Positions 6,677 to 13,799 of a stretch of DNA of 20,554 nt are shown in pieces. Both the position numbers and the translations under genes were made by a program. Location of the stretch: positions 1 through 20,554 of the forward strand of contig JAHLWT010000278.1 of the NCBI GenBank assembly GCA_019057775.1, given 5' to 3'. Source of the stretch: Promethearchaeota archaeon (GTDB lineage: Archaea > Asgardarchaeota > Lokiarchaeia > Sigynarchaeales > SOKP01). The notes beneath the pieces were generated by a model. It was not told the DNA's origin. It searched no databases and saw nothing but the letters and a program-made list of their open reading frames with translations. The first letter of the stretch is position 1; each line of letters begins with the position of its first letter.

Positions 6677-8206
6677 ATGAGTGATTTTATTCCTAATTTA
6701 ATTAGTGGGATTAATTATGCTTTTAATATTACAAATATTTTAGGGATTTTAGGAGGGTATTTTATAGGAGTAATTGTTGGCGCTACACCAGGACTTACCT
6801 CAGTGATGGCTATTGTTTTATTGCTCCCCTTTACTTATACTTTAAGCCCTCTATTTGCAATAGCGGGTTTAATGGGTTGTTATAAAGGAGGCGTCTATGG
6901 TGGTTCTATTACTGCAATATTATTTAATATTCCTGGAACCCCAATGGCAGCAGCAACTTCTTTTGATGGTTACCCCATGAAATTGAAAGGCGAAGGATTA
7001 AGAGCTTTAGAAATGGCGCTTTTTGCATCTGTTATAGGAGGCACTCTTAGTAATTTATTATTACTATTTACCGCACCGCCTTTAGCTCGCATAGCTTTGA
7101 AATTTGGTCCTGCCGAAGTTGCAGCATTAATATTTTTTTCATTAACTGTTGTTACTGGCCTTATGGGCGATACCCCTTTAGAAATATGGAAAGGTTTAGT
7201 TTCATTAGGAGGAGGACTATCTTTTGCTATGATTGGACTAGATATGATGACTACAACAAGAAGATATGGATTTGGAATAGTTGAATTAGATAGTGGAATA
7301 AATTTTGTTACTGCCATAGTTGGTTTATTGGCTTTATCAGAAGTATTGATCCAAGTTGAGAAAATAATAAATTTAAATTTATCTAATCTAAAAGACGAAA
7401 TACAATTATTTAAGAAGCCTACATGGAAATCTAGAAAAAATGATATTAAAATATGTGCTATAGATATTTTAAGATCGTCACTTGTGGGCTCATTTATAGG
7501 AGCCCTTCCAGGTCTTGGCGCTACCACTGCTGCTTTTATGAGTTATGGTGAAGCAAAAAGAGCCTCTAAACACCCGGAAACTTTTGGTAAAGGTGAAATA
7601 AAAGGCGTAGCTGCTCCCGAAGCAGGTAACAATGCAGTATGTGCTGCAAGCTTAATACCTTTGGTAACTTTAGGTATTCCCGGAAGCATAGTAGCTGCTG
7701 CTTTATTTGGTGCTTTTATGATACAAGGAATGATGCCGGGCCCTATGCTTATGAAAACACATCCTGAAGTACTTTATGGATTATTTTTTTTGATGATACT
7801 AACTGATATATTGGGAGGAGTTTTAGTGGCGTATCCATTTATACACGTAGCTACACGTTTACTTAGAAAAATAGATTATACAATACTTTTCCCAATCATT
7901 ATAGTGCTTTGTGGTATAGGGACATATGGAATAAATTTTAGTATATTTGACATTAAAGTTATGTTAATTTTAGGGGTACTTGGATATATAATGAGAAAAA
8001 CTGGTTTTACTGTTCCTGTTTTTTTATTAGCTTTTATTTTAGGCCCCTTTCTTGAGCGTAATCTAAGGACTGCACTTCTTATATCTCGAGGTAGTTTATT
8101 CATATTTTTAAAAAGTCCAATTGCAATGATTCTATTAAGTTTGGGTGTAGTTTCACTTATATTGTCATTTAGGAAGAAATTAAAAAAGAAAAAAGAGGTC
8201 ATATAA
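6677..8206 (+). CDS. tctA: Tripartite tricarboxylate transporter large permease TctA, cassette 1
   Basis: This is a 509-aa polytopic membrane protein of normal TctA length. The two family signature halves are visible: VGATPGLTSVMAIVLLLPFT from residue 34, and IGALPGLGATTAAFMSYGEA with KGVAAPEAGNNAV and LVTLGIPGS in the second half. It forms the transport path, receiving substrate from the TctC protein at 4992. It starts 30 bp after tctB, with GGAG at 6665-6668. It ends with a basic cytoplasmic tail (RKKLKKKKEVI). Its closest relative in the window is the TctA at 12197, at clearly moderate identity, so the two cassettes are old or have diverged in specificity. Confidence 0.95.
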   Translation: MSDFIPNLISGINYAFNITNILGILGGYFIGVIVGATPGLTSVMAIVLLLPFTYTLSPLFAIAGLMGCYKGGVYGGSITAILFNIPGTPMAAATSFDGYPMKLKGEGLRALEMALFASVIGGTLSNLLLLFTAPPLARIALKFGPAEVAALIFFSLTVVTGLMGDTPLEIWKGLVSLGGGLSFAMIGLDMMTTTRRYGFGIVELDSGINFVTAIVGLLALSEVLIQVEKIINLNLSNLKDEIQLFKKPTWKSRKNDIKICAIDILRSSLVGSFIGALPGLGATTAAFMSYGEAKRASKHPETFGKGEIKGVAAPEAGNNAVCAASLIPLVTLGIPGSIVAAALFGAFMIQGMMPGPMLMKTHPEVLYGLFFLMILTDILGGVLVAYPFIHVATRLLRKIDYTILFPIIIVLCGIGTYGINFSIFDIKVMLILGVLGYIMRKTGFTVPVFLLAFILGPFLERNLRTALLISRGSLFIFLKSPIAMILLSLGVVSLILSFRKKLKKKKEVI

Positions 8207-8493
8207 AAAGATATTTTATTTCCTTTTAATATAAATAGCTTAGAAATCTACAAGGAAAGTAATTAAAATTAGAGATGTATGATTTAAATAAAAATCTACT
8301 ATAAGAAATAAAGGATATTGTTAATTGCTTTCTAGAACCAAAGAGCCATAGAAGAAACTAAGATCAAAAATAGAAAAAGTAAGGCAAAAATAAAATAAGA
8401 TGGAAAAAGAATAGGGGATAATCAGCTAAGTTAATAATAATTCAAATAAGTTAGGATATGTGTAAAATTATATATAGAATAGAGGTGCGAGAT
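8207..8493. other. AT-rich intergenic spacer before the comA-like gene
   Basis: The 287 bp between tctA and the comA-like gene hold no ORF, no repeat and no clear terminator. This is the largest gap between 3606 and 13799. It could hold a separate promoter for the comA-like gene, but I see no convincing -35/-10 pair. Confidence 0.4.
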
Positions 8494-9270
8494 ATGTATA
8501 ACCGTCTTTTTTCAAATATTCCTTTTAAAAGGCGAAGGGTTAAACCAAGAGAATCGGGTCTCACTGTTATTATTGATCGAAAATTAGGTGTAAAGGCTCA
8601 AGAGGACTTTTTGAAATTAGCCGCAAATTTTTTAGATATAGCTAAGATTATGGTTGGTGTTTCAGCCTTAATTAAATCTCAAACCTTAAAAAAGAAAATT
8701 GACTTGTATCACCAACACAAAGTTTTAGCCTTTCCCGGAGGACAGTTTTTAGAATATGCAATATCCAAAGACAAAGTGCGAGAATATTTTTCAGATATAA
8801 TTAAAGCTGGATTTATATTAGTGGAAGTATCAGATAATCTAATAGATATTTCCCCTGATAGAAAGTGTGACCTTATCAAGATGGCTACTCAAGAATATGG
8901 TTTAAAAGTCTTGGGGGAGACCGGGAGTAAAAAAGTATCCTCGGATATAAAACTATTAATTAAAGACATTAAGGATTGTCTTAATTGTGGTGCTTGGAAG
9001 GTAATGTTTGAAGCTGCTGAATTATTTGAAAATGGTATATTCAAAAGTAATTTAATCAAGGCAATTTTAAAAGAGGTAGATATTAAGAATATCATTTTTG
9101 AGCTTCCCGGTCCCTGGATTCCCAAGATCACAGTTTCTGATATCTATTCTCTAATGAGTTGGTTAATAGAAAATTTGGGTACAGAGGTTAATATTGCCAA
9201 TGTTGACCCTGATGATATTCTTTGTCTGGAAGCAGAAAGAACTAATTTAGGTGTCCATATGAAATTTTAA
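8494..9270 (+). CDS. comA: Phosphosulfolactate synthase (ComA/YitD family) homologue
   Basis: This is a 258-aa protein. ComA adds sulfite to phosphoenolpyruvate to give phosphosulfolactate, the first step of coenzyme M synthesis in methanogens and of sulfolactate synthesis in spore-forming bacilli. Family landmarks appear in order: KPRESG (17-22), PGGQFLEYAI (81-90), VEVSD (110-114), GETGSKK (141-147), IIFELPGP, and the ending VNIANVDPDDILCLEAERTN. The sequence is divergent: the VKFGWGTS segment of bacillar homologues reads AKIMVGVS here, so activity should not be taken for granted. I chose ATG 8494, eight bases or so after GAGGTG at 8482-8487; ATG 8458 is in frame but has a poor site. It lies between the two hydrolase-transporter cassettes and is the strongest pointer to sulfonate chemistry. 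No ComB phosphatase is seen; a neighbouring hydrolase might fill that role (inference). Confidence 0.82.
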   Translation: MYNRLFSNIPFKRRRVKPRESGLTVIIDRKLGVKAQEDFLKLAANFLDIAKIMVGVSALIKSQTLKKKIDLYHQHKVLAFPGGQFLEYAISKDKVREYFSDIIKAGFILVEVSDNLIDISPDRKCDLIKMATQEYGLKVLGETGSKKVSSDIKLLIKDIKDCLNCGAWKVMFEAAELFENGIFKSNLIKAILKEVDIKNIIFELPGPWIPKITVSDIYSLMSWLIENLGTEVNIANVDPDDILCLEAERTNLGVHMKF

Positions 9271-9315
9271 TATTATATCATATAAAGGAATTATAAATAA
9301 AAAGGAGAAATAAAT

Positions 9316-10578
9316 ATGGCCAAGAGAAAGATCATTATCATTAGTTTAGACGAGGTTCGTCCTGACCATTTGAGTTGTTATGGCTACCAAAAGATAAATA
9401 CTCCAGCCATTGATCAGGTAGCCAAGGAAGGAGTAAAATTTGAAACCTGTATTTCATCAGCTGATTTTACTCCAATTGCTATGGGATCGGTAATTACTGC
9501 TAAATATCCCAATAAACACGGTGTTAGAGATGCTTATTCTTATTTAACTGGACCAACAGTTGCTCAAATTTTAAGAGAAAATGGTTATAAAACTGCTGGC
9601 TTTGTTGGGAATGGACTTTTAGCTAAAAGACATGGTTTTGCAGAAGGTTTTGATTTTTGGGATGAGGCTTCCAAAGATACTAGTTGGCTAGAAGTGCAAT
9701 ATCCTAATTCTGGAAATGATGAAATTATTTATGAAGGAAACTATTGGGTAGAAGAATTCTTTAAATGGCTAAAAGAAAATTACAAGGAAAATTTCTTTAT
9801 CTGGGGGCACCTTTATGAAACCCATGAAGGTTCAGAACATTCACTCCTTAAGAAGGGATTAATAAAAGAAGGTGAATTAGCAGAGTTTAATTACTATGAT
9901 GCTAAAATTAAAATGGCTGATGAAAAATTAATAAATAGATTAATCGTTACTTTAAAAGAATTAAGTATATACAAAAATACTACTTTAGTAGTAATGAGTG
10001 ATCATGGAACTAATCTGGGTGAACATGCAGCAAAAGATATTCCATGGCGAGAAAAGGGAACAAGATATCCTCAACATACTACTATGTATGACCATGACCT
10101 TAAAGTAGCCATGATTATAAAAGGAGAAGGTTTGCCTGAAAGAAAGAAAATTGAAGGTATGGTACGTTCCATTGATTTGGTGCCTACCTTATTAGATTTA
10201 GCGGGCATCCCTAAAGAAGGGTATGATTTTGATGGTTTAAGTATGTTACCGGTAATTGAAAAAGATGAAGCAAGAGAAGAGGTTTATTCTGAAGATCTAT
10301 TTGAACCAAGAGGTGAAGGGGCCTTACAGTCAATTAGGACTGAAGAATTTAAATTTATGCGCAATTTGACTTTAAATATCGAAGAATATTATAATTTACT
10401 TAAAGACCCTCAAGAAAAGAATAATATTTTAGACCAACAGGATAAAGAGACTATCATTAATTCAAGAAAGAAACTAAATGCTTATCTTAAAACCAAGGTC
10501 ACTACCGGCAAGAAATTTTCTCAAAAAGAAAAAGAAATTATTAACCGAAGATTAAGAGCACTGGGATATATAGAATAA
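9316..10578 (+). CDS. Alkaline-phosphatase-superfamily (sulfatase-fold) hydrolase, cassette 2
   Basis: This is a 420-aa protein, the same length as its paralogue at 3637 and very similar throughout (for example DEVRPDHLSC, SDHGTNLGEH, TTMYDHDLKV and the C-terminal RRLRALGYIE). The probable metal ligands Asp12, Asp229, His230 and His237 are kept, as is Thr52 in the nucleophile segment SADFTPIAMGSVIT. The formylglycine motif is again absent. There is no signal peptide. It is preceded by AAAAGGAG and begins 45 bp after the comA-like gene, so the two may be cotranscribed. It heads the second hydrolase-tctC-tctB-tctA set. Conservation of this enzyme across both sets, while the receptors diverged, suggests the same chemistry on different imported substrates. 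The substrate is unknown. Confidence 0.87.
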   Translation: MAKRKIIIISLDEVRPDHLSCYGYQKINTPAIDQVAKEGVKFETCISSADFTPIAMGSVITAKYPNKHGVRDAYSYLTGPTVAQILRENGYKTAGFVGNGLLAKRHGFAEGFDFWDEASKDTSWLEVQYPNSGNDEIIYEGNYWVEEFFKWLKENYKENFFIWGHLYETHEGSEHSLLKKGLIKEGELAEFNYYDAKIKMADEKLINRLIVTLKELSIYKNTTLVVMSDHGTNLGEHAAKDIPWREKGTRYPQHTTMYDHDLKVAMIIKGEGLPERKKIEGMVRSIDLVPTLLDLAGIPKEGYDFDGLSMLPVIEKDEAREEVYSEDLFEPRGEGALQSIRTEEFKFMRNLTLNIEEYYNLLKDPQEKNNILDQQDKETIINSRKKLNAYLKTKVTTGKKFSQKEKEIINRRLRALGYIE

Positions 10579-10620
10579 GATTACTTTTTTAGAGATACTG
10601 AGGACTACTACAAAGTAAAT

Positions 10621-10700
10621 TAAGGAGAAGGAGGTGGTGCTAAATACATTAAAAGTATAGAGTATTGAGTAAATCTTAATATTATTAGGAGGTAAAAAAA
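10621..10700 (+). promoter_or_regulatory. Leader before second tctC with orphan Shine-Dalgarno site and 7-codon mini-ORF
   Basis: AAGGAGGTG near 10627-10635 precedes a GTG-started 7-codon frame (GTG CTA AAT ACA TTA AAA GTA TAG) beginning at 10636. The true site AGGAGG at 10688-10693 then precedes tctC. Length, order and part of the sequence match the leader at 4921-4991, so the layout was conserved after cassette duplication. Confidence 0.4.
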
Positions 10701-11669
10701 ATGAGAAAATTTGTAGTTATGTTAGTAATAATTTCCCTGGTGTTGTCAATAGGAAGCTTGACTATTATAGCAGAGGAGAAGTATCCAACTAAGCCAATAA
10801 CTTTTAACGTAACCTCTGGAATTGGAGGAATGACTGATGCAAGTTCACGGATACTTGCGGATAAGTTGAAAAAAGTAGTCGGGCAACCAATAGCTGTGGT
10901 AAATAAACCAGGTGGAGGTGGACTGGTTGGACTAATGACTTTCATTGCCAAAGAAGCAGATCCTTATGTCTTAATTGTTACCGTAACTGCACATCTTAAT
11001 GCAGCACCTTTCTTAGAAGCAGAACCTATTGAAACAGATAATTTAATCTTTGTGGGAAGCTACATGCCCCAAGAGCGAATCCTCTTTGCTCAGATGGATG
11101 CTCCCTACAAAACATGGGAAGAATTTGTTGCTTATGTTAAAGAACATCCCGGAGAAGTGAGTGTAGGGAGTGGAAATTGTCAGTGGACACTTGAGGTTAT
11201 GAAATCAATAGCGGTAATTGAAGGATTGGACATGAATTATGTTCGCTTTAAGAGTGGAGCAGAAGGTTCATCAGCTATTCTTGGGCGTCATATAGATGTA
11301 TGTGAAACTGGTGTGGGAACTCCTGCATATCAAGCTGCAAGAGCAGGCGAATTGAGGATAATACTTAATTGTGGTTCAGGAAGCGTTCCTCATTTTCCTG
11401 AGGTACCAAATGTTTTAGATAAAGGTTATCCCTTTGCATCAAGAATTGAGTATGGAATTGTAATGCATGCTGATGTTCCAGAATCAGTCCGGCAATTTTG
11501 GGAAGATGCCTTAAGGGGCGCAATGGAAGATCCGGTTATACTTGAGAAGTTTTTAGCATTAGGTCTGGTACCACGTTTTCTCCCTGGAGCACTCTGGAAA
11601 GAAGTCGCCATTAGAGATATTGAAATGGCCTACGAGCTTCTGGAGTATAATAAGGCTCTTGAACAGTAA
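10701..11669 (+). CDS. tctC: Tripartite tricarboxylate transporter substrate-binding protein (Bug/TctC), cassette 2
   Basis: This is a 322-aa receptor. The signal peptide (RK at 2-3, hydrophobic 4-22, likely cleavage after Ala24) closely resembles that of the cassette 1 receptor. The mature start YPTKPI is the same, and VGQPIAVVNKPGGGGLVG is the family ligand-loop region. Beyond that the mature sequence differs widely, including the ligand-facing SGIGGMTDASSRILAD in place of SAGGTTDIVARTLAP. A different anion specificity is therefore likely. The gene is followed by a perfect-stem terminator, as in cassette 1. It is probably exported by Sec and soluble in the periplasm or envelope space, which would imply a two-membrane or functionally equivalent cell envelope. 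Confidence 0.92.
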   Translation: MRKFVVMLVIISLVLSIGSLTIIAEEKYPTKPITFNVTSGIGGMTDASSRILADKLKKVVGQPIAVVNKPGGGGLVGLMTFIAKEADPYVLIVTVTAHLNAAPFLEAEPIETDNLIFVGSYMPQERILFAQMDAPYKTWEEFVAYVKEHPGEVSVGSGNCQWTLEVMKSIAVIEGLDMNYVRFKSGAEGSSAILGRHIDVCETGVGTPAYQAARAGELRIILNCGSGSVPHFPEVPNVLDKGYPFASRIEYGIVMHADVPESVRQFWEDALRGAMEDPVILEKFLALGLVPRFLPGALWKEVAIRDIEMAYELLEYNKALEQ

Positions 11670-11683
11670 TGATTTAATAAAGT

Positions 11684-11735
11684 AAACAGTAAAAGAGGAA
11701 AGTAGTATAATTTCCTCTTTTACTGTTTTGTTTTT
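11684..11735 (+). terminator. Hairpin terminator between tctC and tctB, cassette 2
   Basis: A perfect 18-bp stem (11684-11701 with 11711-11728) has a 9-nt loop and is followed by TTTTG and TTTTT (11726-11735). It sits at the same place as the terminator in cassette 1, but stem and loop sequences are unrelated. Position is conserved while sequence is not, which argues for selection on partial termination after tctC. Confidence 0.88.
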
Positions 11736-11745
11736 GGGAAGCAAA

Positions 11746-12186
11746 ATGAATAAAGATCAAAAATTTGGGATAATTCTATTAATTTTCTGTCTTATCTTGT
11801 GGTTTTTTATAATACCCACACAAATTTCAAGTACGAAAGATGCAGTTTACCCGAGATTTGTAAATGTGTGGATAGCCATTTGTGGAATTTTGCTAATAAT
11901 AAAGAGTTGGAAAAGTACCGAGAAAATAATCTTATATGAATCGAAGGATGAGAAGGGGATAATTCGAGTTGTTGCGACAGTATTAATATTTCTAATTTAT
12001 ATCTTTATGATTGATTTTTTAGGATTTTTTATTTCGAGTTTTATATTCATAATAATCCTTATGTTAAGTTTTGGAGTGAGACAATGGATAAAACTTATTT
12101 CAGTGCCCATTATAATATTATTATTTTTGTATTTTTTAATTAAAAAAATATTATTTTTTCCTTTACCTGAAGGAATATTTTTCTAA
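11746..12186 (+). CDS. tctB: Tripartite tricarboxylate transporter small membrane subunit TctB, cassette 2
   Basis: This is a 146-aa membrane protein from ATG 11746, which has GGGAA at 11736-11740. The frame also opens at TTG 11728, but that codon lies in the terminator stem and T-run, so I rejected it. Hydrophobic segments occur near residues 7-25, 36-55, 75-110 (long) and 112-135, matching the topology of the TctB at 6143. The ending LPEGIFF resembles TLPEGFLE of the first copy. Identity rests on topology, size and position between tctC and tctA. Confidence 0.82.
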   Translation: MNKDQKFGIILLIFCLILWFFIIPTQISSTKDAVYPRFVNVWIAICGILLIIKSWKSTEKIILYESKDEKGIIRVVATVLIFLIYIFMIDFLGFFISSFIFIIILMLSFGVRQWIKLISVPIIILLFLYFLIKKILFFPLPEGIFF

Positions 12187-12196
12187 AGGAGAAATT

Positions 12197-13699
12197 ATGT
12201 TTGAAAATATAGCAGCTGGGATGCATATGGTTTTACAATTAGATAATATTTTAGCAGCTCTGTTTGGTGTAACAACAGGAATAATAGTAGGAGCTATTCC
12301 GGGATTTACAGATACTATGGCTATGTGTTTACTAATCCCATTTACTCTCTATCTACGTCCCATAGCTGCGATTGCCATGCTAATGGGTCTTTCTAAAGGA
12401 GGCAATTTTGGTGGATCTATTCCAGCTATTTTATTTAACGTACCAGGCACTCCCCAAGCAGCGGTTACTGCGCTCGATGGGTATCCCTTGTCAAAACAAG
12501 GTAAAAGCGGTAAGGCTTTGAAAATAGCGCTTTATGCCTCTACTATAGCTGATACTTTAAGTGATTTTATTCTATTGTTCTTAGCCGCACCAGTAGCTAT
12601 GATTGCCTTGAAAATAGGGCCACCAGAATATGCTATGATAATTCTTTTTTCTTTAGCAGTTATTGGTTCAGTAGGAAGTGAAAATCTCTTAAAAGGAATG
12701 ATTGCCACAGGATTTGGCTTACTGTTTGCGGTAGTTGGACTTGACCCACTTTCTGCTGGTCGTCGTTTCTGTTTTGGTTCGATAGAATTAACTGCTGGGT
12801 TTGCCTTAGTTCCTATGGTCATTGGTCTTTTAATCGTCTCAGAGACTTTCCGGCAAATAGAAATAGGGATAGCAGATAAGATTTTAAAGAAAGATATTTT
12901 AAATAAGTTACCAAAAACTGTTGATCCCAGAAATCACCAGGTTAGTTTTACTGAATTCAAGAACTGTTTACCATCAATCCTTGGTGGATTAGGAATAGGT
13001 TCAGCAATAGGTATTATCCCCGGAATTGGAACCACCGTGGCTTCTTATTTAAGCTACACCTATACTAAAAAATCATCTAAACATCCTGAACGTTTTGGGA
13101 AAGGTGCTTTGGAGGGAGTATCAGCTGCTGAGGCAGGAAATAATGCAGTTGTGGGACCAAATCTAATTCCCTTGATTACTCTGGGGATACCAGGAAATCT
13201 GGCTGCAGCTCTTATTTTAGGGGCTTTTATGATTCAAGGTTTAGTCCCGGGTCCCTTATTTATGCAGCAACATGCTCCTATGCTTTATGCGTTATTTATT
13301 GTATTAATTATAAGTAACATATTTACGTTTGCTGTAGGAAGTATCTTCTTGAAATTTGCTAGAAAATTAGTAAATGTGCCTAAGCCAATATTATATCCAG
13401 CGATTATGGTTTTTGGTGTTATTGGGTCCTATGTATTCAGGAACAGTTTGTTTGATGTTAAAATGATGCTTTTTTTAGGGGTGGTTGGTTATATTTTGAC
13501 AAAATTTGAAATCCCTCTTCCTCCCATATTGGTGGCTTTTATTCTCGGAGAGATCCTTGAGAGAAAAATACGACAATCACTTCTCATATCTCGAGGAAGT
13601 CTGTCCATCTTCTTCACTCGACCCATTGCGCTTACCTTTTTGATTTTAACTATAGTTGCCATAATAATATTGGGTACCAGGTTTAAAAGAAAAAAATAA
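12197..13699 (+). CDS. tctA: Tripartite tricarboxylate transporter large permease TctA, cassette 2
   Basis: This is a 500-aa permease with about a dozen hydrophobic segments. Family signatures are VGAIPGFTDTMAMCLLIPFT from residue 31, GNFGGSIPAILFNVPGTPQA, and IGIIPGIGTTVASYLSYTYT with GVSAAEAGNNAVVG and ITLGIPGN in the second half. The start at ATG 12197 follows AAAGGAG at 12186-12192 and nearly abuts tctB, so the two are translationally close. It pairs with the receptor at 10701. It ends in a basic tail (RFKRKK). It is the last gene of cassette 2; Sat begins 100 bp later with no terminator visible in between, so read-through into sat is possible. Confidence 0.95.
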   Translation: MFENIAAGMHMVLQLDNILAALFGVTTGIIVGAIPGFTDTMAMCLLIPFTLYLRPIAAIAMLMGLSKGGNFGGSIPAILFNVPGTPQAAVTALDGYPLSKQGKSGKALKIALYASTIADTLSDFILLFLAAPVAMIALKIGPPEYAMIILFSLAVIGSVGSENLLKGMIATGFGLLFAVVGLDPLSAGRRFCFGSIELTAGFALVPMVIGLLIVSETFRQIEIGIADKILKKDILNKLPKTVDPRNHQVSFTEFKNCLPSILGGLGIGSAIGIIPGIGTTVASYLSYTYTKKSSKHPERFGKGALEGVSAAEAGNNAVVGPNLIPLITLGIPGNLAAALILGAFMIQGLVPGPLFMQQHAPMLYALFIVLIISNIFTFAVGSIFLKFARKLVNVPKPILYPAIMVFGVIGSYVFRNSLFDVKMMLFLGVVGYILTKFEIPLPPILVAFILGEILERKIRQSLLISRGSLSIFFTRPIALTFLILTIVAIIILGTRFKRKK

Positions 13700-13799
13700 A
13701 ATAACCAGATTGAATTATTTTTCATTAAAAGTCTAAACTAATTTAATATTATCCACTTCTATTTCTTTTGCGTTATCAAGTTAAGAAAGGAAACTAAAA

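Noticed and set aside
6970..7527. Long open frame on the - strand within tctA (185 aa)
   Set aside because: It is a shadow of tctA with no ribosome binding site and no family resemblance; the + strand protein is unmistakable. Other - strand frames were rejected for the same reason.
8458..8493. Start of the comA-like gene at ATG 8458
   Set aside because: It has a weak upstream site, and ATG 8494 has GAGGTG at good spacing and gives the N-terminal length usual for the family.
11728..11745. Start of the second tctB at TTG 11728
   Set aside because: The codon lies in the stem end and T-run of the terminator; ATG 11746 has its own GGGAA.
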